NCBI GenBank assembly: GCA_037442565.1
Contig: JBBIQA010000144.1
Span: 1 to 11,831, forward strand
Length of the DNA stretch: 11,831 nt
From: PALSA-911 sp037442565
Lineage (GTDB): Bacteria; Pseudomonadota; Alphaproteobacteria; Acetobacterales; Acetobacteraceae
Direction: 5' to 3'
The notes beneath the pieces were generated by a model. It saw nothing but the letters and a program-made list of their open reading frames with translations, was not told the origin of the DNA and made no database searches. Of this stretch, positions 6,044 to 11,831 are shown piece after piece; position 1 is the first letter of the stretch; each line of letters starts with the position of its first letter. The position numbers and the translations under genes were made by a program.

Positions 6044-6990
6044 CAGCGGGACGCCGCCGCGTTCGCCGCCATGCCGGCCAGCGCGGCGCGGGCGTCCAGC
6101 AGGGCCTTGGCCGAGGCGGTCCAGTCCGACATGCCCTTCGCGGCGGGCGGGTTCAGCCGGTCCAGCGCGCTGACGGCGCCGGCGAGGTCGCCGGCATCCA
6201 GGGCCCGCCTGGCCGCCGCCACCACGCCGGCGGCGGGATCGCCGACCAGCACGCGGTCGCCCTGGCGGATGGTGATCAGTTCCTGCAGCCGGCCCCAGAT
6301 GCGCGACAGCGCCGGCAGTTCCGGATTGATCGGCCGGCTGGCCGTCAGGGCGGCCTGCGCCGCGGCCGGGAAAGCGAGCCGCAGGCTGGCCTCGGTCGGC
6401 GGATCGGTGTCGGCGAAGCGCTGCAGGGCGGGCGGCGCATCGGCCAGTTTGCCCAGCTTGCGGCCGGCATCCAGCGACACGGAGGCGGCCTGGATGGCGG
6501 CGATCCGGTCGAGCCGCCGGGTCAGCGCCACGTCGGCCGGGCTGGTGGCCGGACGTGCCTCCAGGGCCGCGATGCGGGCTTCGAGCGGGGCGAGGTCCGG
6601 CGCGGCTTCGGCGGAAGGGGCAGGGACTGGGGCGGAGACGTGTGCCTCCAGGGCCGACAGGCGCGCGAGCAGGGGCGCGGGGTCGAATGACGCGGCCGGG
6701 CGTGGTTCGGGGCGGGCTTCCAGGCGGGCCAGCCGGGCTTCCACCGCGTCCAGCCGGTCCTGCAGGGCGCCGGCTGGGGGGCCTGGCGGCTGCGGCGGGT
6801 TCTGCCACATCCAGGTGATCGCCCCCGCCAGGATGGCGAAGCCGAGGAAATACAGCAGGGGCAGCACGAGCGAGCGGGCCGGGGGTGCCGGCGGAACGAC
6901 CTCCCGCTCCGCGAGCGCCGCGGGGGGCGGCTTCGGCGAGGGGGCGCTGGGCGGTGACGCCTTGGGTTGCGACGGAGGGGGTTCTGTCAT
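6043..6990 (-). CDS. Mitofilin/Mic60-like membrane coiled-coil protein
   Basis: The 315-residue product starts with a Pro/Ala-rich cytoplasmic tail (1-40). One transmembrane helix follows (about 41-60), then a Pro-rich linker, heptad-like coiled-coil segments (LDAVEARLARLEAR at about 80-93, further ones to about 170), and a helical C-terminal domain ending in a Trp-containing segment (SDWTASAK) with Ala-rich helices. This order matches alphaproteobacterial Mic60/COG4223 proteins, relatives of the mitochondrial cristae-organising protein. Those genes characteristically lie between hemD and hemY, as here. The start at 6990 is preferred over one 20 codons upstream because its ATGA overlaps the hemD stop and the upstream residues look like read-through of hemD DNA. 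Sequence similarity in this family is weak, so synteny and domain order carry the call. Confidence 0.8.
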   Translation of the reverse strand: MTEPPPSQPKASPPSAPSPKPPPAALAEREVVPPAPPARSLVLPLLYFLGFAILAGAITWMWQNPPQPPGPPAGALQDRLDAVEARLARLEARPEPRPAASFDPAPLLARLSALEAHVSAPVPAPSAEAAPDLAPLEARIAALEARPATSPADVALTRRLDRIAAIQAASVSLDAGRKLGKLADAPPALQRFADTDPPTEASLRLAFPAAAQAALTASRPINPELPALSRIWGRLQELITIRQGDRVLVGDPAAGVVAAARRALDAGDLAGAVSALDRLNPPAAKGMSDWTASAKALLDARAALAGMAANAAASR

Positions 6991-7736
6991 TGCAGCAGGG
7001 CCAATAATTCGTCCTGGTTGGGTCTGGCAGCGATCAACAGCTCGCCCCACGGGAGCGGGGATAATGCCACGCCGGCCGGCGCGCTGATAGCCAAGGCGCT
7101 GACCCTCCGGACAGAATTCGTCAGCCCCGCGCGCTGCGCCAGCGTGACGAAGCGGCGGGCGGTTTCGGCGGAGAAGAACAGCGCCGCCCGCAGCCGGTTC
7201 GCGCGCAGGGCCTGGCTGGCCGGTTCGGGCAGGGCGCGGACGGGTTCGGCGGCATAGACGGTGCGGCGCAGCACCCGGAACCCGCTCCGGCGCAGCGCCG
7301 CCGCCAGTTCCAGCCCGTGGCCGCGGCCGCAGGCGAGCAGCAGCGGCCCTGCGGCGGGATCGAGCCGGCTTCGCGCCAGGGCAGCGAGGTCGGTGGCGTC
7401 GCCGCCGGCGCTTTCGGCGGCGGTGAAGCCGGCGGCACGGGCCCGCGCGGCGGTGGTGTCGCCGACGGCCAGCATGGGGCGGGATCGGTCGAGTTTTCCG
7501 GACGTGATTGCCGAAAGCCCGGCGATCGCGTTGCCGCTGGTGGCGAGGATCGCTTGGATGGCGGCGTGGGGCAGATGTGGGGGCAGATGTGGGGGCAGAT
7601 GCGGGGTCAGCAGCCGGATGTTCAGCAGCGGCGCCAGCACCGGGTCCAGGCCCAGGGTCCGGACCCGTTCGGCGGTCTCGGTGCCGCCTGGTTCCGGGCG
7701 GGTGATCAGGATTGACCGGCCTGCGTCCCCGGTCAT
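6987..7736 (-). CDS. hemD: Uroporphyrinogen-III synthase
   Basis: HemD closes hydroxymethylbilane into uroporphyrinogen III with inversion of ring D, the branch point for heme, siroheme and cobalamin. The 249-residue length is typical. Despite the family's low conservation, landmarks are present: ILITRPEPGGTETA at about 9-22, AILATSGNAI (62-71), AVGDTTAARARAAGF (90-104), LLLACGRGHGLELAAALRRSGF (132-153) and FFSAETARRF (about 187-196). Neighbours settle the identity: it is 7 nt after hemC and overlaps the Mic60-like gene by 4 nt. It contains an odd HLPP-HLPP-HLP insert (46-56) encoded by 12-bp tandem repeats, probably in a surface loop of the first domain. No Shine-Dalgarno is obvious, so coupling to hemC is likely. 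Confidence 0.93.
   Translation of the reverse strand: MTGDAGRSILITRPEPGGTETAERVRTLGLDPVLAPLLNIRLLTPHLPPHLPPHLPHAAIQAILATSGNAIAGLSAITSGKLDRSRPMLAVGDTTAARARAAGFTAAESAGGDATDLAALARSRLDPAAGPLLLACGRGHGLELAAALRRSGFRVLRRTVYAAEPVRALPEPASQALRANRLRAALFFSAETARRFVTLAQRAGLTNSVRRVSALAISAPAGVALSPLPWGELLIAARPNQDELLALLQ
7566..7606 (+). repeat. 12-bp tandem repeat with G-quadruplex pattern in hemD
   Basis: On the plus strand the unit GTGGGGGCAGAT occurs twice exactly (7577-7588, 7589-7600), preceded by an 11-bp imperfect copy (7566-7576) and followed by GCGGGG. G runs at 7568-7571, 7579-7583, 7591-7595 and 7603-7606 are separated by three 7-nt loops (CAGATGT, CAGATGT, CAGATGC), which satisfies the classical four-run G-quadruplex rule. 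The strand is the hemD template strand. In hemD it encodes HLPP units. Folding in vivo is not shown. Confidence 0.85.
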
Positions 7737-7743
7737 CGGGCGA

Positions 7744-8814
7744 TCAGGCGAAGACGTCGCGCGGGCTGTCGGCGCGCAGGCTGGCGCCGAGTTCCGCCCC
7801 GATCCGCGCCGCGTCGGCCACCTTGCCGCGCAGGCTGCGCCGGAGCAGGAACGACCCGTCGGCCCGCGCCACCAGGCCGGTCAGATGCAGCTCGCCATCC
7901 GCGAGCAGGCGCGCATGGCCGCCGATCGGCGTGCGGCAGGAGCCGTCCAGCTCGGCCAGCAGGGCCCGCTCGGCGGTGGACACGGCCTTGGCTTCGGGGT
8001 CCTCGATGCCGGACAGCATCTCCAGCAAGGCCAGATCGTCGGCCCGCACGGTGATGCCGACGATGCCCTGGCAGGCGGCGGGCAGCATGATGTCGGGTTC
8101 GAGGATCACACTGGCGCGATCCTCCAGCCCCAGGCGCTTCAGGCCGGCCAGTGCCAGCAGGGAGGCCGCGCAGTCGCCGCCGGCCACCTTGGACAGCCGT
8201 GTCTGCACGTTGCCGCGGATCGTCACGCAGGTGAGGTCGGGCCTGGCATGCAGCAATTGCGCCTGGCGGCGGACGGAGGCGGTGCCGATCGTCGCGCCCG
8301 TGGGCAGCGCGGCGAAGGGATCGGCGGGATCGATCGCGGTGGCCTGGCAGGAAGGGCCGAGGATCAGCACATCGCGCGCGTCCTCCCGCTTCAGGGTGCA
8401 GGCCAGCACGATGCCGGCGGGGAGTTCGGTTTCCAGGTCCTTCAGGCTGTGCACGGCGAAATCGACCCTGCCGTCGGCCAGGGCCTCATGGATTTCCTTG
8501 GCGAACAGGCCCTTGCCGCCGATCTCGGCCAGGGTGCGGTCCTGCACCACGTCGCCCGTGGTGTTGATGGCGTGTTCCTCGAACACATCCTGGTCGCCGA
8601 ACATCGGCGTGCGCAGCACCGGGCAGAAATGCCGCAGGATTTCCAGGAAGAAGCGGGTCTGCACCAGCGCCAAGGGCGAGCGGCGGGTGCCGACGCGCAG
8701 CGGCAGGGATCGCTTGTGCGGCTTGACCTTCGCCGCCATTGCTGGCTTGGCGGGGGATAGCGGCCCGGATGGGGGTGTAGATGGGGGCACAGATGGGGGC
8801 TGGGCGACGGTCAT
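7744..8814 (-). CDS. hemC: Porphobilinogen deaminase (hydroxymethylbilane synthase)
   Basis: HemC polymerises four porphobilinogens into hydroxymethylbilane using a covalent dipyrromethane cofactor. The 356-residue product shows RVGTRRSPLAL (40-50), TTGDVVQDRTLAEIGGKGLF (85-104), VHSLKD with catalytic Asp126, GTASVRRQAQ (177-186) and cofactor-binding Cys283 in DGSCRTPIGGHA. It is longer than E. coli HemC (313), mainly through a Pro/Ser-rich N-terminal extension of about 25 residues made of PPSx units. The ATG at 8814 is preferred: AGGA sits 7 nt upstream, while the alternative Met26 (8739) has no recognisable ribosome site. If Met26 were the real start, the repeat tract would fall in the intergenic region. 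It is first in the operon and divergent from tsaD. Confidence 0.96.
   Translation of the reverse strand: MTVAQPPSVPPSTPPSGPLSPAKPAMAAKVKPHKRSLPLRVGTRRSPLALVQTRFFLEILRHFCPVLRTPMFGDQDVFEEHAINTTGDVVQDRTLAEIGGKGLFAKEIHEALADGRVDFAVHSLKDLETELPAGIVLACTLKREDARDVLILGPSCQATAIDPADPFAALPTGATIGTASVRRQAQLLHARPDLTCVTIRGNVQTRLSKVAGGDCAASLLALAGLKRLGLEDRASVILEPDIMLPAACQGIVGITVRADDLALLEMLSGIEDPEAKAVSTAERALLAELDGSCRTPIGGHARLLADGELHLTGLVARADGSFLLRRSLRGKVADAARIGAELGASLRADSPRDVFA
8771..8804 (+). repeat. 12-bp G-rich repeat with G-quadruplex pattern at the hemC 5' end
   Basis: Plus-strand runs GGGGG at 8771-8775, 8783-8787 and 8795-8799 plus GGG at 8802-8804 are spaced by 7-, 7- and 2-nt loops (TGTAGAT, CACAGAT, CT). 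The 12-bp period encodes PPS-V/T/G units in the HemC N-terminal extension. G-quadruplex-forming potential is on the hemC template strand, within about 45 nt of its start codon. On the tsaD side it lies 47-80 nt upstream of that start, where its promoter could be. Confidence 0.8.
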
Positions 8815-8850
8815 CCGGTTGTCCTATTACCGCCGCAGCCTAAAGGAAAG
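8815..8850. promoter_or_regulatory. 36-bp divergent hemC/tsaD intergenic region
   Basis: These 36 bp separate two divergent start codons. It holds ribosome sites for both: AAGGAAAG (8843-8850) abutting tsaD, and AGGA on the minus strand 7 nt before hemC. There is too little room for two separate sigma-70 promoters plus leaders, so promoter elements must lie inside the opposing coding starts, or the messages are nearly leaderless. A minus-strand TAATAG resembles a -10 box for hemC, but I see no convincing -35. Confidence 0.5.
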
Positions 8851-9960
8851 ATGATCTCCATGCAGACCGGCCCTGTTTCGGGTCTCTTCCCTGCTCCCGT
8901 GCTCGGAATCGAGAGTTCCTGCGACGAAACCGCCGCGGCGGTGCTGGATGCGGATGGGCGGATCCTGGCCGAGGCGGTGCTCGGCCAGGAGCGAGAGCAC
9001 GCGCCGTTCGGCGGGGTGGTGCCGGAAATCGCCGCGCGGGCGCACCTGGCGCATCTGCCGGGCCTGGTGCGCCGGGTGATGGCGCAGGCGGGGCTGGGTT
9101 TTGCCGAATTGGGCGGGGTGGCCGCCAGCGCCGGGCCGGGCCTGATCGGCGGGCTGATCGTCGGCTCCGGCGTCGCCAAGGGCATCGCCCTGGCGCAGCG
9201 GCTGCCCTATGTCGCGGTTAATCATCTGGAAGCGCATGCGCTGACCGCACGGCTGCCCGGATTGGTGGAGGGCGGAAGCCCGCCGTTTCCCTATCTGCTG
9301 CTGCTGATCTCCGGCGGGCATTGCCAGTGCGTGGCGGTGGAGGGGGTTGGCCGCTATCGGCGGCTGGGCGGCACGCTGGACGACGCCGCCGGAGAGGCGT
9401 TCGACAAGGTCGCCAAGCTGATGGGCCTGCCCTGGCCCGGCGGCCCGGCGCTGGAGCGGCTGGCCGCTGCCGGCGATCCGGCCCGCTATGCGTTCCCGCG
9501 TCCGCTGCTCGGCCGTGCCGGCTGCGATTTCTCGTTCTCCGGGCTGAAGACGGCGGTGGCGCAGGAAGTGGGGCGCCAGCCCGCCGGGGCGCTGACCGCC
9601 ACCGTTGCCGCCGATATCTGCGCCAGCTTCCAGCGCGCCGTCGCCGACGTCCTGGCCGATCGCGCCTCGCACGCCATGCGGATGATGGGCGGGCAGGCCG
9701 ATTTGCTGATCGTTGCCGGCGGGGTGGCGGCGAACGGGACCATCCGCGCGGCGCTGGAAGCCGCCGCGGCGAAGAACGCCTATCGCCTGGTGGCACCTCC
9801 GGTGCGGCTGTGCACCGACAACGCGGTGATGGTGGCCTGGGCCGGCATCGAGCGGCTGCGGCTCGGTTCGATAAACCGGCTGGACTTTGCGCCGCGCCCG
9901 CGCTGGCCGCTGGACGCGCCGGATATGGCGATCGTTGCAACGCCGGTGGCGGCCGCATGA
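8851..9960 (+). CDS. tsaD: tRNA N6-adenosine threonylcarbamoyltransferase TsaD
   Basis: TsaD (formerly Gcp/YgjD) transfers threonylcarbamoyl from TC-AMP to A37 of ANN-reading tRNAs, working with TsaB and TsaE. The 369-residue product is an ASKHA-fold protein. It has GIESSCDETAAAV at 19-31, metal ligands His125 and His129 in NHLEAH, ISGGHCQ (153-159), GTLDDAAGEAFDKVAKLMGLPWPGGP (174-199), FSFSGLKTA (217-225), VAGGVAANG (268-276) and the third metal ligand Asp313 in CTDNAVM. It is longer than E. coli TsaD (337), partly from about 14 extra N-terminal residues. ATG 8851 is chosen because AAGGAAAG immediately precedes it; ATG 8860 is the in-frame alternative. Divergence from hemC is a familiar alphaproteobacterial arrangement. 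Its stop overlaps rlmJ (ATGA). Confidence 0.97.
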   Translation: MISMQTGPVSGLFPAPVLGIESSCDETAAAVLDADGRILAEAVLGQEREHAPFGGVVPEIAARAHLAHLPGLVRRVMAQAGLGFAELGGVAASAGPGLIGGLIVGSGVAKGIALAQRLPYVAVNHLEAHALTARLPGLVEGGSPPFPYLLLLISGGHCQCVAVEGVGRYRRLGGTLDDAAGEAFDKVAKLMGLPWPGGPALERLAAAGDPARYAFPRPLLGRAGCDFSFSGLKTAVAQEVGRQPAGALTATVAADICASFQRAVADVLADRASHAMRMMGGQADLLIVAGGVAANGTIRAALEAAAAKNAYRLVAPPVRLCTDNAVMVAWAGIERLRLGSINRLDFAPRPRWPLDAPDMAIVATPVAAA

Positions 9961-10790
9961 ACTACCGGCACGCCTTCCACGCCGGCAATTTCGCCGACTG
10001 CATGAAGCACGCTTTGCTGATCTGGCTGCTGCGCGCCCTGCTGCGCAAGCCGGCGCCGATCTTCGTGCTCGACACCCATGCCGGACGCGGGCGCTACGAC
10101 CTTGCCGCCGGCCCGGCGGAGCGGACCGGGGAATGGCGGGCCGGCATCGGCCGGCTGCTGGACGATCCGCCCGAGGCGCTGGCCGACTACATCCGGGAGG
10201 TCCAGGGCCAGGGCTTCTATCCACGGGGCCTCTATCCCGGCTCCCCTGCCCTGATCCGCGCCCTGCTGCGCGACGGCGACCGGCTGGCCTGCTGCGAACT
10301 GCACCCCGAGGACCATGCCGCCCTGAAGCTGGAGTTCGGCCGCGACGCCCAGGTGGCGGTGCACCGGCGCGATGCCTGGGAAGCGCTCGGCGCGCTGCTG
10401 CCGCCGGCGCAAAAACGCGGGCTGATCCTGATCGACCCGCCCTATGAGGACCCGGCCGAATTCAGCCATCTTGCCGCCGGGCTGCAAACTGGCCATTCGC
10501 GCTTCCGCACCGGGGTGTTCGCCGCCTGGTACCCGATCAAGCATCGCGCCCCGGTGCGCGCCTTCCATACCGCCCTGGCGGAAAGCGGCATGCGCGACAT
10601 CGTCGCGGCCGAGCTTTGGCTGCGTGAACCGCTGGACCCGGCCCGGCTGAACGGCTGCGGGCTGGTGGTGATCAATCCGCCATTCGGCTTCGAACCGGCC
10701 GCCACGGGTATCCTGCAAGCGCTGCTGGACCGGCTTGGCAACCACGAACCTGGGGAAGGCATCGCGATGATCCGGCTGGTCGATGAATAG
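9957..10790 (+). CDS. rlmJ: 23S rRNA (adenine2030-N6)-methyltransferase RlmJ
   Basis: RlmJ (YhiR family) methylates N6 of A2030 in 23S rRNA using SAM. The 277-residue length matches the E. coli enzyme (280). Family landmarks are present: the N-terminal MNYRHAFHAGNFADCMKH, motif I DTHAGRGRY (39-47), CELHPEDH (113-120), and the catalytic motif IV DPPY at 160-163, followed by WYPIKHRAPV (201-210) and INPPFGF (about 239-245). The ATG overlaps the tsaD stop by 4 bp and no ribosome site is visible, so translation is probably coupled. The frame is open well upstream, but that part is tsaD DNA. The gene lies between tsaD and gpsA, which are direct neighbours in many related genomes. Confidence 0.94.
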   Translation: MNYRHAFHAGNFADCMKHALLIWLLRALLRKPAPIFVLDTHAGRGRYDLAAGPAERTGEWRAGIGRLLDDPPEALADYIREVQGQGFYPRGLYPGSPALIRALLRDGDRLACCELHPEDHAALKLEFGRDAQVAVHRRDAWEALGALLPPAQKRGLILIDPPYEDPAEFSHLAAGLQTGHSRFRTGVFAAWYPIKHRAPVRAFHTALAESGMRDIVAAELWLREPLDPARLNGCGLVVINPPFGFEPAATGILQALLDRLGNHEPGEGIAMIRLVDE

Positions 10791-11745
10791 GGTCGCCGTC
10801 ATTGGAGCCGGCGCCTGGGGCACCGCGCTCGCGATCCAGGCCGCCCGCGCCGGCAATGAAGTCACGCTGTGGGCGCGCGATCCGGCCCGCGCCGCCGCCA
10901 TCGCCGCCACGCGGGAAAACCCGCGCCTGCCCGGCATTCGTCTGCCCGGCGCCATCGCCGTCACCGCCGAACTGCCGGCGCAGGCAGACGCAATGCTGCT
11001 GGTCGTTCCGGTTCAGCACATGCGCGCGGTCGTCGCGAAGCTGCCGCCATCGGGCCCGCCGCTGCTGGTCTGCGGCAAGGGGGTGGAAGCCGGCACCCAC
11101 AAGCTGCCGATGGAAGTCCTGGCGGAACTCCTCCCGGGCCGCCCGGCCGCGGTGCTCAGCGGGCCGAATTTCGCCGGCGAGGTCGCCCGCGGGCTGCCGG
11201 CCGCCTCGGTGATCGGCGCCGCCGATGCCACCCTGCGCGCGCGCCTGGCCGCGCTGCTCGGCACCCCCGGGTTCCGCCTGTACGGCAATGACGACCCGAT
11301 CGGCGTGCAGGCCGGCGCCGCCGCCAAGAACGTGATCGCCATCGCCGCCGGCGCGGTCATGGGCGCCGGCCTCGGCGAGAACGCCCGCGCCGCGCTGATC
11401 ACCCGGGGCGTCGCCGAACTCTCCCGCCTGATCGTGGCGCTCGGCGGGCGGCACGAAACCGCCATGGGCCTGTCCGGCCTCGGCGACCTGCTGCTGACCT
11501 GCACCGGCCCGTCCAGCCGCAATTTCTCGCTCGGCCATGCGCTGGGAAAAGGCGAAAGCCTGGAAAGCATCCTCGCCAGCCGAACCAGCGTCACCGAAGG
11601 CGTCGCCACCGCCCCGGCCCTGATCGCCCGGGCCGGCACAACCGATATGCCGATCTGCCAGGCCGTCGCCGCCCTGGTCTCCGGCCGCGCCAGCCTGCCC
11701 GACCTCATGGCCCACCTCCTCGCCCGCCCCCGCCGCGACGAATGA
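10783..11745 (+). CDS. gpsA: Glycerol-3-phosphate dehydrogenase [NAD(P)+]
   Basis: GpsA reduces dihydroxyacetone phosphate to sn-glycerol 3-phosphate, the backbone for phospholipids. The 320-residue product begins with a Rossmann fold (VIGAGAWGTALA at 6-17) and has CGKGVE (97-102), SGPNFAGEVA (126-135), catalytic Lys182 in AKNVIAIAAG, and GLSGLGDLLLTCTGPSSRN (229-247) with Asp235 and Arg246, then SVTEGVATA near 269-277. Length is slightly below E. coli (339). Its ATG lies inside the end of rlmJ (8-bp overlap, ATGAATAG), which suggests coupled translation. It closes the plus-strand run; only an intergenic tail with hairpins follows before the window ends. Confidence 0.97.
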   Translation: MNRVAVIGAGAWGTALAIQAARAGNEVTLWARDPARAAAIAATRENPRLPGIRLPGAIAVTAELPAQADAMLLVVPVQHMRAVVAKLPPSGPPLLVCGKGVEAGTHKLPMEVLAELLPGRPAAVLSGPNFAGEVARGLPAASVIGAADATLRARLAALLGTPGFRLYGNDDPIGVQAGAAAKNVIAIAAGAVMGAGLGENARAALITRGVAELSRLIVALGGRHETAMGLSGLGDLLLTCTGPSSRNFSLGHALGKGESLESILASRTSVTEGVATAPALIARAGTTDMPICQAVAALVSGRASLPDLMAHLLARPRRDE

Positions 11746-11783
11746 TGGCCGTGGTGCGTGCGGTGGGGCTGGTGGAAGCAAGG

Positions 11784-11819
11784 CTGGGGCTCCGCCCCAG
11801 ACCCCGGCGGGCTCTGCCC
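11784..11819. repeat. GC-rich double hairpin after gpsA, likely dispersed repeat or terminator
   Basis: Downstream of gpsA, CTGGGGC (11784-11790) and GCCCCAG (11794-11800) form a perfect 7-bp stem with a TCC loop. A second small stem, GGGC-TCT-GCCC (11809-11819), follows after ACCCCGG. The text resembles GGGGCTCYGCCCCAGACCCC-type intergenic repeats that I recall as abundant in Acetobacteraceae and other Rhodospirillales. No T tract is present, so intrinsic termination is uncertain. An open frame starting at 11742 runs through it to the window end, but it resembles no protein I know. Confidence 0.55.
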
Positions 11820-11831
11820 TGCACCCGTGAG

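Noticed and set aside
4796..7087. A 763-codon plus-strand open frame antisense to hemY and the Mic60-like gene
   Set aside because: It is longer than any real gene here, but its composition is Gly/Arg/Ala-rich with no family signature. It sits opposite well-supported genes and is explained by the scarcity of stop codons in GC-rich DNA.
7261..8760. A 499-codon plus-strand open frame antisense to hemC and hemD
   Set aside because: HemC on the other strand has all catalytic motifs. This frame has no recognisable domain and no plausible ribosome site.
8723..8760. TTGACC at 8723 as a -35 box for tsaD
   Set aside because: No -10-like hexamer occurs at 16-18 nt downstream, and alphaproteobacterial promoters cannot be called reliably from this alone.
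10672..11781. A 369-codon minus-strand Gly/Ala-rich open frame opposite gpsA
   Set aside because: It is the shadow of gpsA; repetitive composition and no motifs.
11742..11831. Possible start of a new gene overlapping the gpsA stop (ATGATGG), open to the window edge
   Set aside because: The frame runs through the hairpin repeat, encodes an Arg/Pro/Leu-rich stretch matching nothing I know, and has no ribosome site. The window ends too soon to decide, so it is not called.

Overview
The window is GC-rich chromosomal DNA packed almost entirely with housekeeping genes. Gene content and order point to an alphaproteobacterium, most likely Rhodospirillales/Acetobacteraceae. The reasons are the rpsA-sppA-ihfB and pyrF-trpF linkages, a hemC-hemD-mic60-hemY tetrapyrrole operon, divergent tsaD/hemC, and tsaD followed closely by gpsA. 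The family assignment rests on recalled synteny and protein flavour, not on a search. I found no phage, transposon, CRISPR, tRNA or rRNA, and no defence or secretion cassette.

Layout. (1) Positions 57-4776, plus strand: rpsA (ribosomal protein S1), sppA (signal peptide peptidase), ihfB (IHF beta), a lapA-domain membrane protein, pyrF (OMP decarboxylase) and trpF (phosphoribosylanthranilate isomerase). Gaps are short or overlapping, so most of this is probably one transcription unit. (2) Positions 4751-8814, minus strand: hemC, hemD, a mitofilin/Mic60-like membrane coiled-coil protein and hemY, read in that order, with 7 nt, -4 nt and -1 nt junctions. Its last gene converges on trpF and their coding ends overlap by 26 bp. 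(3) Positions 8851-11745, plus strand: tsaD (tRNA t6A synthesis), rlmJ (23S rRNA m6A2030 methyltransferase) and gpsA (glycerol-3-phosphate dehydrogenase), joined by 4 and 8 bp overlaps and divergent from hemC across 36 bp. After gpsA comes an 86-bp tail with GC-rich hairpins that looks like a dispersed intergenic repeat.

Functionally the first block mixes translation, nucleoid architecture, envelope quality control, pyrimidine and tryptophan synthesis. The second makes uroporphyrinogen III (HemC, then HemD) together with two membrane proteins of the same conserved cluster. The third combines translation fidelity with phospholipid precursor supply.

The most interesting signals are small and sit inside or between ordinary genes. 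There are two 12-bp G-rich repeat tracts, in hemD and in the 5' end of hemC, each fitting a four-run G-quadruplex pattern on the same strand. A hairpin between sppA and ihfB could bring a distant strong Shine-Dalgarno sequence to normal spacing. A terminator-like stem-loop with a T tract lies inside the first codons of sppA. HemY ends in a LapB-like CxxC-x10-CxxC ribbon while the usual lapB slot between lapA and pyrF is empty. TrpF has Glu where the family general acid is Asp. I see no convincing undescribed multi-gene system.
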